From: Streptomyces sp. MspMP-M5
Lineage (GTDB): Bacteria > Actinomycetota > Actinomycetes > Streptomycetales > Streptomycetaceae
Length of the DNA: 64,000 nucleotides
Assembly (NCBI RefSeq): GCF_000373585.1
Contig: NZ_KB891899.1
Coordinates: 27,820 to 91,819 of the forward strand
Reading direction: 5' to 3'
A program made the translations under genes and the position numbers. This document shows, in pieces, positions 34,694-44,179 of the stretch (position 1 is its first letter; every line of letters begins with the position of its first letter). Under the pieces are notes generated by a model, which was given only the letters and a program-made list of their open reading frames with translations, did not search any database and was not told the DNA's origin.

Positions 34694-36271
34694 GTGGCGG
34701 AACTCGTGTCGGCGGCGGCGGAGCGTTCTACCGAGCCGGAGGCCCTGGTGGGCGACGACGGCTCCACCGTCACCTGGGAGCAGCTCAACTCCCGGGTCAA
34801 CAAGTGGATCCGGCTGCTGCGCGCCCACGGACTGGTCACCGGTGACCGGCTCTGCCTGATGGGTGGGAACCGGCCGGAGGTGTTCGAGGTCCTGCTCGCG
34901 GGGCTGCACTGCGGTGTCACCATAGTCCCTGTCAACTGGCACCTCACCGCTGCCGAGACCGCCTACCTCCTCCAGGACTCCGGCGCCAGGGCCCTGCTCG
35001 TCGATGCCGAACGGCTGGCCGTCGCAGCGGAAGCGGCCCACGCGGCGGGCGGCCCGCTCGCCCTCAAGGGACTGCTCGGCCACCCGGGTGCGTCCGCGCC
35101 GTCCGGCACCGGCTTCGTGACCACCGAACGCGTACTGGCCGAGTGCGATCCCGAGGAACCTCCCGGACAATGCTCGGGCTCCACCCTTCTCTACACTTCC
35201 GGCACCAGCGGCAACCCCAAGGGGGTGGTCAACGACCTGTTCATCGCCGGTGCACCGCTCAAACGCGTCACTCGCCTCCTGGTCTCGCTCCGCGCCGGAA
35301 TCGGTGTGCCCGACCGCGGCCGGATCCTGCTGACGGGGCCCTGGTACCACTCTGCGCAGATCTTCTTCTCCCTCTTCCCGCTGCTCGGCGGCTGCACGCT
35401 GGTGCTCCACCAGAGCTTCGACGCGGCGCGGGCGCTGCGCGATCTGGACGCGCAGCGGATCACCGAGTGCCACATGGTGCCGACCCAGTTCATCCGCCTG
35501 CTGCGGCTCGACGGCGCAGTGCGCGACTCGTTCCGCGGGCACACCCTGCGGCGGGTCTGGCATGGCGGCGGCCCCTGCCCGCCGCACGTCAAGCACGCGA
35601 TGATCGGCTGGTGGGGGAAGGTGTTCACCGAGTACTACGCCGCCACCGAGGGCGGCATCGTCACGCTCATCGACTCCGCGGAGTGGCTGGCGCACCCGGG
35701 TAGCGTCGGCCACCCCCTCGCCCCCACCGAGGTCCTCGTGACCAGCCCGGACGGCACGGAACTCCCCGCCGGGCAGGTCGGCCGTATCTACCTCAAGCGC
35801 CCGCCCGAACGGGACTTCAGCTACCACAACACGCCGGAGAAGACCGCCTCCGCACATCTTGCGCCCGGCGTCTACACCTACGGCGACCTCGGCAGGGTGG
35901 ACGAGGACGGCTATCTCTACCTGGCCGGCCGCTCCAGCGAGACCATCGTCTCCGGCGGCGTCAACATCTACCCGGCGGAGATCGAGAACGTGCTGCGGGA
36001 ACACCCGCACGTGCGGGACGTGGCCGCCACCGGCGTCCCCGACGAGGAGTACGGCCAGCGGGTCCAGGCGCTGGTGCAGTTGGAGCCGGGGGCGTGCCTC
36101 GACAGCCGGCTGACCGCCCAGCTCGACCAGTTCTGCCGGGAACGGCTCGCCGGGTTCAAAGTCCCCCGCTGCTACGCCGCGGTCCCGCGCATCCCGCGCG
36201 AAGCCAGCGGCAAACTGCGTCGCTCCGCGCTCGACTCGATCCAGCCTGCCCCCTCGCCGGAGGAAGCCTGA
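34694..36271 (+). CDS. Acyl-CoA synthetase (ANL superfamily)
   Basis: The 525 residues have YTSGTSGNPKGVVND (P-loop-like), EYYAATEGG, YGDLGRVDEDGYLYLAGR and a C-terminal ASGKLRRS lysine motif, as in long-chain or aryl acyl-CoA ligases. AAGGAGAGG precedes the GTG. It would activate a free acid as the CoA thioester, possibly the released polyene chain for the acyl-CoA dehydrogenase downstream. Its stop overlaps the P450 start. Confidence 0.87.
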   Translation: MAELVSAAAERSTEPEALVGDDGSTVTWEQLNSRVNKWIRLLRAHGLVTGDRLCLMGGNRPEVFEVLLAGLHCGVTIVPVNWHLTAAETAYLLQDSGARALLVDAERLAVAAEAAHAAGGPLALKGLLGHPGASAPSGTGFVTTERVLAECDPEEPPGQCSGSTLLYTSGTSGNPKGVVNDLFIAGAPLKRVTRLLVSLRAGIGVPDRGRILLTGPWYHSAQIFFSLFPLLGGCTLVLHQSFDAARALRDLDAQRITECHMVPTQFIRLLRLDGAVRDSFRGHTLRRVWHGGGPCPPHVKHAMIGWWGKVFTEYYAATEGGIVTLIDSAEWLAHPGSVGHPLAPTEVLVTSPDGTELPAGQVGRIYLKRPPERDFSYHNTPEKTASAHLAPGVYTYGDLGRVDEDGYLYLAGRSSETIVSGGVNIYPAEIENVLREHPHVRDVAATGVPDEEYGQRVQALVQLEPGACLDSRLTAQLDQFCRERLAGFKVPRCYAAVPRIPREASGKLRRSALDSIQPAPSPEEA

Positions 36272-37533
36272 TGACACGCCCGGCACCCCTCGCCGACCGG
36301 ACCCTCCTGGCCGACCCGGCCACCTACGCGCGCGGCGTACCCCGTGCGGAGTTCCGGCGCCGGCTGCGCCACGCTCCCGTGGACTGGGTGGAGGAGCGTC
36401 CCCTGGACCGCCGTGACGGCGACCGGTCGCGTACCGAGCAGGGCAGCGGGTACTGGGCCGTGACCCGGCACGCCAGCGTCACGGCTGCCTCGCGGGACAC
36501 CCGCACCTTCTCCTCCGCCGCCCGCGGCGCCTTCTTGGCCGATCCCCGCACCCCCGAACAACTGCACAGAACACGGCAGTTGCTGGTGAGCATGGATGCC
36601 CCGGAGCACACCCGAGCCCGCCGCCTGATCGGCAACGCCTTCGGCCCGCCTGCCGTCCGGAGGCTGCGCGGGAGCATCTGGGAGGCGGCCGTGAAATTGG
36701 TGCAACGCTGCCGCGCGCGAGGCGAGTTCGATCTCGTAAGCGACCTTGCCGCGCCGCTGCCGCTCACCGTGCTCGCCGAGGTGCTCGGCATCCCGCCGGA
36801 GGACCGCCCGCTGCTCCTGCGCTGGTCCAACAACCTGGTCGGTTTCGACGACCCCGAGTACGGCGGCGGCGACGTCGAGGTCTACCGCAGCATCTTCACC
36901 GAGGCGTTCGGGTACGCGGCCGATGTGGCACGACAGCGGCGGCGCGCCCCGGCCGACGACATCGTCAGCGTGCTCGCCACCGCCGAGGCGGACGGTGAAC
37001 GCCTCTCCGATGCCGAGTTCGGCCAGCTGTGGCTGCTGCTGGTCGTGGCTGGGAACGAGACCACCCGGCACGCGATCTCGGGCGGCGTCCAGGCTCTCCT
37101 CGACCATCCCGACCAGCTGGAACGGCTGGCAGCCGACCCCGGGCTGCTGCCGTCCGCCACCGAGGAGATCCTGCGCTGGACCACCCCGATCATGCAGTTC
37201 CGGCGCACCCTCACCCGGGACGCGACGCTGGACGGGACCCTGATGCGCGAAGGCGACAAGGCGGTCCTCTACTACATCGCCGCCAACCAGGACGACACCG
37301 TCTTCACCGCTCCCGAACGCTTCGACATCACCCGCGACCCCAACCCCCACCTGGCCTTCGGCACCGGACCGCACTTCTGCCTCGGCGCTGCCCTCGCCCG
37401 AGAGGAGATCGCGGTACTGCTCGGTGCCCTTCACCCCCACCTGCGGCGCCTGCGCCGTGCCGGAGAGCCCGTACGCCTGGAGTCGAACTTCATGAACGGC
37501 CTCAAGTACTTCCCGGTGCGCTTCGATGACTGA
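36271..37533 (+). CDS. Cytochrome P450 (second)
   Basis: The 420 residues show the I-helix VAGNETTRHA, the ExxR-type motif EEILRWT and heme-binding FGTGPHFCLGAALAREE. The motif spacing and MQFRRTLTRDATLDG segment are typical of actinobacterial CYP families that act on steroid or polyketide substrates. It sits in the acyl-CoA tailoring operon (34694-40740). Confidence 0.88.
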   Translation: MTRPAPLADRTLLADPATYARGVPRAEFRRRLRHAPVDWVEERPLDRRDGDRSRTEQGSGYWAVTRHASVTAASRDTRTFSSAARGAFLADPRTPEQLHRTRQLLVSMDAPEHTRARRLIGNAFGPPAVRRLRGSIWEAAVKLVQRCRARGEFDLVSDLAAPLPLTVLAEVLGIPPEDRPLLLRWSNNLVGFDDPEYGGGDVEVYRSIFTEAFGYAADVARQRRRAPADDIVSVLATAEADGERLSDAEFGQLWLLLVVAGNETTRHAISGGVQALLDHPDQLERLAADPGLLPSATEEILRWTTPIMQFRRTLTRDATLDGTLMREGDKAVLYYIAANQDDTVFTAPERFDITRDPNPHLAFGTGPHFCLGAALAREEIAVLLGALHPHLRRLRRAGEPVRLESNFMNGLKYFPVRFDD

Positions 37534-38602
37534 CCGGACTGCACCACGAACAGAACGGATACGTGTCGGCGCTCTGTTGCCCCTGCACCACTCGGGCCGC
37601 CGCGCCGTCGAGGAGATCGCGGAGCTGGAACGCGCGGGACTGGACACCGCCTGGGTCCCCGAGGCGTACGGCCACGACGCGGTCAGTCTGCTCGGCGCTC
37701 TGGCGCTGCGCACCGAACGCATCACCCTGGGCTCCGCTGTGCTCTCCGTCCACTCCCGCACCCCGGCGCTGCTCGCCATGACCGCCGCCGGCCTCGATGC
37801 ACTCTCCGAGGGCCGCTTCGTCCTCGGTGTGGGCGCCTCCAGCAGAGGCGTCGTCGAGGGCTGGCACGGTGTTCCCTTCGGCCGTCCCCTCGCTCGTACC
37901 CGGGAGATCATCGCGATCTGCCGCGCGGTCTGGCGGGGAGAGCGCGTCACCCATGACGGCGCAGAGTTCCGGCTGCCGTCGCCGCCCGCGGCGGGGCAGG
38001 AACCGGTGCCACCGCTGCGGATGCCGGGCACAGCGCGGGAGATACCGATCGCCGTGGGCGCCCTGGGCCCGGCCAACGTCGCCCTCGCCGCGGAACTCGC
38101 CGACGAGTGGCTGCCGGCGATGTTCTGGCCGGAGCGTGCCGAGAAGGTCTGGGGCGACGCGCTGCGCACCGGCCTCGCCGCCCGCGCCCCCGAACGCGGC
38201 CCGCTCGGCATCACCGCCACCGTCGCGTACGGAACCGGGCCCGACCACTCCCTGCTGCTCGACCGCAGCCGGCCCGGCACAGCCCGGTACCTGGGCGCCA
38301 TGGGAACTCGTGACCGGAACTTCTACACCCGGCTCGCCGGACGCTATGGATACGGCGCTGAGGCCGCCGAGGTGCAGCGCTTGTACATCGAGGGACAGCC
38401 CGACCGCGCCGCCGCGGCCATACCCGAAGAGCTCCTGGACGGTATCGGGCTGGTGGGGGACCGACACCGGATCAAGGACCGCCTGCAGGCCTACCGTGCC
38501 GCCGGTGTCACCACACTGAACGTCCTGTCGCTCGCCCGCGGCCGGGAGCGGCGGGCGAGTGATATCGCCCTGCTGCGCGAATTGCTGGAGGAGATCGGAT
38601 GA
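37526..38602 (+). CDS. Luciferase-like (LLM) flavin or F420-dependent oxidoreductase
   Basis: The 358 residues have the TIM-barrel pattern of LLM proteins: VGALLPLHHSGRRAVEEIAE, RITLGSAVLSVHSRTPALLA and EGRFVLGVGASSRGVVEGW, close to actinobacterial F420-dependent members. It may oxidise or reduce a C-C or C-N bond in the product. Its ends overlap both neighbours. Confidence 0.83.
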   Translation: MTDRTAPRTERIRVGALLPLHHSGRRAVEEIAELERAGLDTAWVPEAYGHDAVSLLGALALRTERITLGSAVLSVHSRTPALLAMTAAGLDALSEGRFVLGVGASSRGVVEGWHGVPFGRPLARTREIIAICRAVWRGERVTHDGAEFRLPSPPAAGQEPVPPLRMPGTAREIPIAVGALGPANVALAAELADEWLPAMFWPERAEKVWGDALRTGLAARAPERGPLGITATVAYGTGPDHSLLLDRSRPGTARYLGAMGTRDRNFYTRLAGRYGYGAEAAEVQRLYIEGQPDRAAAAIPEELLDGIGLVGDRHRIKDRLQAYRAAGVTTLNVLSLARGRERRASDIALLRELLEEIG

Positions 38603-40740
38603 GCCCCGAGTCCTGCGCCGACACCCTCGGCCTCACTCGCGAGCACCGCGAACTCGCCGCCGCCACTCGCGCCTTCCTCGGGCACCTGCTGCCCAAGGAG
38701 GAACTCCGCAGGCACCTCGAACCCGCCGGGCTCCCCGCCTACTGGGCGAAGCTTGCCGGGCAAGGGCTGCTCGGGCTCCATCTGCCGCATGACTGCGGGG
38801 GCGCCGGTGGCGGGCCGCTGGACCTCGCGGTGGCCCTGGAGGAGTCCGGCCGCGCCCTGCTGCCCGGCCCCTACCTCCCCACGGTGCTCGCCGCCGATCT
38901 TCTGCACAGGGCGGGGCGGACAGCGCTGGTACGCGACCTGGCCGCCGGCCACCGCAGCGCCGCTGTGGCCTTGCCCGCCGACGGGCCGACGCTTTCCCTC
39001 ACCGAGCACGGCACGGATGCCCTGCGGTTGGCGGGACGAGTTGCCGCGGTGCCCGGCGGGCACCTTGCCAACCTGCTCCTCCTCCCCGCCGGCGACCGTT
39101 GGGTGGTGATTGACGCATCGGCGCTCACCGTCCGGCCGCTGCCCGGGACGGGGCTGCTGCTGCCCGCTGCGGAGATCGTGGCCGAGGACGTCATCCTCCC
39201 CGCCGCGCGGGTGCTGCCCGGGGTGGACACGGCGCTGGTACGCGACCTGGCACTGGTCTACTCGGCCGCGCAGGCGTGCGGGGTGGCGGCGTGGTCCGTG
39301 GCCACCGCTGCCGAACATGCCCGCACCCGGCAACAGTTCGGCCGGCCCATCGGCCAGTTCCAGGGCGTCAAGCACCTGTGTGCCGAGATGCTCGTACGGC
39401 TGGCGCGTTCGCGTGTCCTCACCTGGGACGCGGCCCGCGCCGTCGCCGAAGGCGCCCCCACGAAGGAGCGCGGCTACACCGCGGCCCTCGCCGCGACCGC
39501 ACTGGAGACCGCCGTCAGCAACGCCGAGGACTGTGTCCAAATACTGGGTGGGACGGGCTTCACCTGGGAGCACGACGCGCACCTCGCTCTCCGGCACGCC
39601 GCTGTTCTCCGCCATCACCTGGGCGCCGGCCACTCAGGCCGCGCTGCGCGGGCCGCGCTGTCCGGGGTCCGCCGAGAGTTGTCCGTGCCACTCCCCGAGG
39701 CCGCCCCGGTACGCGCCAGGGCACGTGAGGCACTTGCGGCCGCGCGGGGGTTGAACCCCCGGGACGCACGGCGTGCCCTCGCCCCGACCGGCTACGCCGC
39801 GCCCCATCTGCCACATCCGTACGGGCTCGGTGCCGACGCCCTTGAGCAGCTGGTGATCGAGGAGGAGTTGCGGGCGGCGGGCGTCACGCTGAGCGAACTC
39901 GGCATCGGCACCTGGGTTCTGCCGACAGTGATCAACCACGGCAGCGAAGCGCAGCGCACTCGGCTGATTCCCCCGACGTTGAGCGGCGAACTGACTTGGT
40001 GTCAGCTATTTTCCGAGCCCGATGCCGGCTCAGACCTGGCGGCGCTACGCACCCGCGCCACCCCCGCTCCCAGCGGGCAGGGCTGGCGGGTCAGCGGCCA
40101 GAAGGTATGGACCTCAGCCGCCCGCCAGGCCGACTGGGGGCTGTTGCTGGCCCGCACCGGACCGCAGGAGTCCAGGCACCGGGACCTGACCTGTTTCGTT
40201 ATCGCCATGGACAGTACTGGCATCTCCGTACGGCCGCTCACCGACCTCACCGGGGGAGCCGTCTTCACCGAGGTCTTCCTCGATGAGGTGCACCTCCCGC
40301 CCGACGCAGTCCTCGGCGAACCAGGCCAGGGCTGGGCGGTAATCCGCCAGACCCTCGGCGACGAACGCGTGCACATGACCGGCCAGGTCACACCCGGCAC
40401 CGGACTGGAGACCCTCCTCACCCACACCCCCGCGGACCCCGACCAACTCGGCGGCCTCCTGGCCGACGCCCACGCGCTCACCTGCATCGCCTACCGCGGA
40501 CTTCTCCAGCGCCTGCACGCTGACCGTCCCGGCGCGGACGCCGCCGTACGCAAACTCCTGCACACCCGCCACGAGCAGGCGGTCGCCGCACTTGCCCTCC
40601 GGCACGAGGGCCCGTACGGCGAGGCGCTCCGCGACTACCTTTTCTCCCGCAGCCTCACCATCGCCGGAGGCACCACCCAGATCCAGCGCAACCTCGTTGC
40701 CGAACAGCAGCTCGGCTTGCCCCGCGACCCCCGCCCTTGA
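38599..40740 (+). CDS. Fused double acyl-CoA dehydrogenase
   Basis: The 713 residues contain two acyl-CoA dehydrogenase modules in one frame. The first (about 1-355) ends with ILGGTGFTWEHDAHLALR, a CaiA/FadE-like ending. The second (about 380-713) has WCQLFSEPDAGSDLAALRTR and ends in IAGGTTQIQRNLVAEQQLGL. Single family members are about 380 residues. In mycobacterial FadE heterodimers two different subunits share one active site, so the fusion may be a covalent version of such a pair. It would introduce a double bond into an acyl-CoA and is the last gene of the biosynthetic region. Confidence 0.85.
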   Translation: MSPESCADTLGLTREHRELAAATRAFLGHLLPKEELRRHLEPAGLPAYWAKLAGQGLLGLHLPHDCGGAGGGPLDLAVALEESGRALLPGPYLPTVLAADLLHRAGRTALVRDLAAGHRSAAVALPADGPTLSLTEHGTDALRLAGRVAAVPGGHLANLLLLPAGDRWVVIDASALTVRPLPGTGLLLPAAEIVAEDVILPAARVLPGVDTALVRDLALVYSAAQACGVAAWSVATAAEHARTRQQFGRPIGQFQGVKHLCAEMLVRLARSRVLTWDAARAVAEGAPTKERGYTAALAATALETAVSNAEDCVQILGGTGFTWEHDAHLALRHAAVLRHHLGAGHSGRAARAALSGVRRELSVPLPEAAPVRARAREALAAARGLNPRDARRALAPTGYAAPHLPHPYGLGADALEQLVIEEELRAAGVTLSELGIGTWVLPTVINHGSEAQRTRLIPPTLSGELTWCQLFSEPDAGSDLAALRTRATPAPSGQGWRVSGQKVWTSAARQADWGLLLARTGPQESRHRDLTCFVIAMDSTGISVRPLTDLTGGAVFTEVFLDEVHLPPDAVLGEPGQGWAVIRQTLGDERVHMTGQVTPGTGLETLLTHTPADPDQLGGLLADAHALTCIAYRGLLQRLHADRPGADAAVRKLLHTRHEQAVAALALRHEGPYGEALRDYLFSRSLTIAGGTTQIQRNLVAEQQLGLPRDPRP

Positions 40741-40849
40741 ACCGCGGCGGACGGCGTTGCCACGGGTCGGCTCCTGGTGCTCGGTGGCTCCGGAATCGGG
40801 ACTTCCTACCGCGCTCGGAATGGAGCCATGACTGTGTCGGATGAGGTTG

Positions 40850-41383
40850 TCACGGAGGTTCCAACCGGGCTGCGAGAGTCTCGGGAAGGATGTCCCGGTT
40901 CGCTCGGGTGACCTGGACGAGTTCGATGCCGGTACGCCGCTTGAGGACGTCGGTGAACGGGTCGCTTTTCGCGTGGATCGTGGCGACGATGTCGATCTCG
41001 GACTCGAACAGGCACCGGACCGTGTCCTGGAACGCGGCGCTCGCCAGCTCCATGCGCCCGAGCTCGTCGATCAGTACGAGGGTCCCAGGAACCGGTTCCG
41101 TCGCCGCTGACCTGAGCGGCGGCAGCGCAAGCCGCTCCATGACGCCCAGGTCGACGCCGTACCGGCCCACCCGCGGCGGTCCCGGGAAGTCGACATGGGC
41201 GAACACGGCCCGCAGACCGCCTGCCAGCGTCTCCAGCGTGAATCCGACCCGGGTGGCGCCTTGCCGGATCTCCTCCGTCGTGAAGCCGACCGCCTTACGG
41301 GTGTGCAGCAGTGCGGCCAGTCGGCGGACAACCGTTGTCTTGCCCACACCGGGTCGTCCCTCAAGCAGGATTCTCGTCGGCAT
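40850..41383 (-). CDS. THEP1-type nucleoside-triphosphatase
   Basis: The 177 residues have Walker A GRPGVGKTTV at the N-terminus and Walker B LVLIDELGRMEL, with KSDPFTDVLKRR after it, matching the NTPase_1 (THEP1) family. These hydrolyse nucleoside triphosphates; cellular roles are poorly defined. It stands outside the biosynthetic operons and is divergent from the PEBP gene. Confidence 0.83.
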   Translation of the reverse strand: MPTRILLEGRPGVGKTTVVRRLAALLHTRKAVGFTTEEIRQGATRVGFTLETLAGGLRAVFAHVDFPGPPRVGRYGVDLGVMERLALPPLRSAATEPVPGTLVLIDELGRMELASAAFQDTVRCLFESEIDIVATIHAKSDPFTDVLKRRTGIELVQVTRANRDILPETLAARLEPP

Positions 41384-41507
41384 CGTGCGCTCCGTGTCAG
41401 GTCCGTTTTACGAGGTTCCCGGCGGGCCCGTCGACGTAGGCGGCCGATCAGGTGTTGTGCCCGTCTGGACCGGTGCCGACCGGTCTGGTTCGGGTAGGGC
41501 CGCGCGC

Positions 41508-41960
41508 ATGACTGGTATGGAACTCAAAAGCGCAGCGTTCACCGATCACGGGGCGATCCCTCAACGCCACAGCGGGGGGAGTGATGACGTGTCGCCGCCG
41601 CTGATCTGGTCTGGGGTGCCGGAGGGCACGTTGGAGTTGGTCCTGCTGTGCGAGGATCCTGATGCGCCGGGCGGGTCGTTCTTGCACTGGCTGGTCACCG
41701 GTATCGATCCGCGGAGTTCCGGTGTGGCGGAGGGGGAGCGGCCTCCCGGTGGCCAGGAGTGGCCCAACGGATTCGGCCGGCTGGGCTGGGGCCGTCCCAT
41801 GCCTCCGCCGGGGCACGGGGCGCACCGCTACGTCTTCCGTCTGTGGGCCGTGTCGGAGTCGCTTCCCTTGCGCGGCAGACCAACAGTCGACGCTGTGCAT
41901 CACGCGGTGCAAGGCAGAGAGTTGGCGAGCGGCCTGCTGGTGGGCACTTACGAACGCTGA
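41508..41960 (+). CDS. PEBP (YbhB/YbcL) family protein
   Basis: The 150 residues match the phosphatidylethanolamine-binding-protein fold: CEDPDAPGGSFLHWLV and a later GHGAHRYVFRLWAV carry the DPDAP and HxYxF family motifs. The ATG at 41508 is chosen; a second ATG nine bases downstream is possible. Function in bacteria is not established. Confidence 0.83.
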   Translation: MTGMELKSAAFTDHGAIPQRHSGGSDDVSPPLIWSGVPEGTLELVLLCEDPDAPGGSFLHWLVTGIDPRSSGVAEGERPPGGQEWPNGFGRLGWGRPMPPPGHGAHRYVFRLWAVSESLPLRGRPTVDAVHHAVQGRELASGLLVGTYER

Positions 41961-42342
41961 CCATGGGTGTGGACATCGGCGGAGCCGTCCACGGACGCCG
42001 GTGATCACGCGTTTGGTGGCACCCTGCCCCAACTTTCCGTTTGGGCGAACTTCGAGGTCGCCTCTTGTGGTCGTGGTGGTAGTGGCCGTTACGGCGCAGG
42101 CTTCCTTGTATCGGCTGCGAACCGCCCACAGCAGGTCTGGCGCGACACCTACGGCAATAGGAATTCGCCCCGCATCACCGGCATGTGCGTAAAGTTCTCG
42201 GACACACCTATCGCACACGGTGCCCGCTTCGCGGGCAGGCGGAACTGGCACCCGTCTCGGGCTTCGGCTCGGGAGCGGGTGCTTGTTGCTTCAGGCTTCT
42301 CCTGACTCTTCTCCCTTCGGGGGCCGTCGGCATTGGTCGCGG
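41961..42342. other. Gap with no supportable gene
   Basis: About 380 bases between the PEBP gene and the recombinase remnant. Open frames exist in several phases, but none has a recognised domain or convincing start. It may be the worn 3' flank of the recombinase element. Confidence 0.5.
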
Positions 42343-43096
42343 TCAGTCGATAGTGATCTTGATCCTTTCTCCTTGCGGGTGGTCGGCGGTGAGGGTCTTG
42401 GCCACTGGGTCGAAGATCAGAGCGATGCCGTTGGCCCGGAGGTGGTCGAGGGCGTCGGCCTCGGTGAGCGGCTCGCCGTGGCCGGGTTCCGGGAGCCTTC
42501 CCTCGGAGTCGGGGGTGGTGAGTCGGATGAGCAGGGCGGGAAGGTGCGCCAGGATGCGGTCCTCGCGCACGTATGCGTTCGGCGGTCGGCTCCGGTCGGG
42601 TGGGGTGGCGCTGGAGTGGCCGTGCCGGCAGCGATAGGCCGGGCGGCGGGCCCAGCAGGAGTCTATCCGGCGCCCGCACAGGCTGCAGCGCAGCAGCCCC
42701 GCCAGCAGATAGGTGCGGCCCGGGACCGTCTCACGGGGTGCCCGGATGTTCTGAGCGGCGATGAAATCAGCTTCGCCGATCAGAGCGGGGTGGGCGGGCG
42801 TGGTGGAGACGGCCCAGTCATCTGGTGTGTTCCACCGCATGGTGTCGCGGGTGCCCAGCGTGGTCTGTGATGCGGCCGTATCCGGAGACGAGGGCCTGGG
42901 CTCGCAGTAGTTGCCAGGCGCGGGAGGTTTCGGGGTCTTGGTGGTCCTCGGTGGAGACGCGGCCGTAGAAGGCGAAGCGCAACCTGACGACTCGCGCTTC
43001 TTGCTGCTTGTCCCGGTCGTGGCCCTGTTGGTCGATCCATGCCGCGAGTGGGCTGCTGTCCATACTGGTGGATCGAGGTGGGCAGGGTGTCACCAT
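42343..43096 (-). pseudogene. Large serine recombinase remnant with internal deletion
   Basis: A strong AAGGAGGTG precedes the ATG at 43096. The N-terminal part contains FAFYGRVSTEDHQ with the catalytic Ser of serine recombinases and continues to about 42870. The C-terminal part in another frame (42343-42840) is the recombinase zinc-ribbon region: LLRCSLCGRRIDSCW and AYRCRHGHSSATPP, followed by ALDHLRANGIALIFDP. The middle of the protein, roughly 250-300 residues, is absent at the junction near 42830-42870. The gene is therefore inactive. The two pieces mark a lost integrative element at the cluster border. Confidence 0.8.
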
Positions 43097-43860
43097 GATT
43101 GACACCTCCTTGGGCTTAGTGCCGTGTCTACTCACCGCCCGTGGCCTGTCCTCTCGAGCGTGCCTGCTCGACCGGAGGAGAGACGGAGGGGCAGCGGGTG
43201 GCCACTCGAATGGGTGATGTCGACCTTGACGTAGCTGTCGCTGATGCTATGGAGCCTCTGTTACGAAGGCGCGATTTGGTCTCGGTCACACGTGCTGACC
43301 TGCGGGAGGAAGGCCCGCCACACAACGACGAGTCGTGCGTGCGATCCGCTACTGTCACGACCGCTGCGCCGTCGAGTAGTTCGTCCTGCGCGGCGGTACA
43401 CGGTCCTGTGCAAATCCATCGCAGGGCAGGGCATCGCGGCCAGGCCGCCAACGAGCGAGATCCCGGAACCCGAACGCGTCGCGATATGAGTTTCAGGACT
43501 TCCTTGACGACCTGTCGTGAGGAGATCCTTGACGGACCTTCTGGGGGCCATGCCACAAACCCGTCGCGCGGGACCATTCGGTCGACCTCGACTGGTCCGC
43601 CGGCAGCGAGGATGGCCGTGTGCCGCTGCGGGCCCTGGGCAGGGCGGCGGGTGCGGGCTCGGGACCGGCCGGACGGGCGCCGTAGCGCGTGATCGGGTAG
43701 GCGAGATCCTCCGGCGGCAGCCGGGACGGGACCGTGGTGACCAGGTGCCCGTCGAGCGGGAAGTGGACGCTGCGGAGGTTCACCCAGACCGTCAGCGCCG
43801 GCGCTGGGGTTACTACGCCTGGATGGGGTGTGACCCGTTCAGCCCCGGCAGCGTGAGGAC
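43097..43860. other. Gap with no supportable gene
   Basis: About 760 bases between the recombinase start and the IS3 scrap. Overlapping frames on both strands have biased composition but no recognised motif. I regard it as degenerate element sequence. Confidence 0.5.
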
Positions 43861-44050
43861 GTCGAGTTCACGGAGAAGATCCTCGGGTGCCACGAGTGGC
43901 CCCAGGGGACCTACGGAGCCCCGCCCATACATGCTGACCTGCACGAGATCGACGGCCTCTGCGTCGGGTGCAAGCGCCTCGCCCGCCTGATGCACAAGGT
44001 CGGGCTGGCCGGCGCGCATCGCAGCTCCGGCCTTGTGTCGCTGACCCGCC
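43861..44050 (+). pseudogene. IS3-family transposase (OrfB) fragment
   Basis: In one frame the sequence reads GTYGAPPIHADL, then GCKRLARLMHKVGLAGAHR, which matches the conserved N-terminal block of IS3 OrfB (YGAPRIHAEL, GRKRVARLM). No DDE core follows, and the frame runs into sequence just before the toxin locus. It is a short relic. Confidence 0.75.
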
Positions 44051-44179
44051 GCCTGGCATGCCGATTGGGCTATACATGGCATTCCATTGCCCTCTCATTG
44101 CTATCTCTTGGCGTAAGTCTGATGCCCCGTAGGCAGCGCGTTCTACCAAGGGGGATGTGAATGGCAGGGGGGATTCCGC

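Noticed and set aside
36172..38467. Long minus-strand frames opposite the P450 and luciferase-like genes
   Set aside because: Composition is antisense Gly/Arg/Ala-rich, and the plus-strand genes have complete catalytic motifs and overlapping starts.
40828..40908. Short ATG frame after the acyl-CoA dehydrogenase
   Set aside because: Fewer than 30 codons, no ribosome site, and it overlaps the convergent NTPase gene.
43128..43692. Overlapping 150-180 codon frames on both strands beyond the recombinase
   Set aside because: No recognised motif on either strand and composition fits non-coding high-GC sequence.
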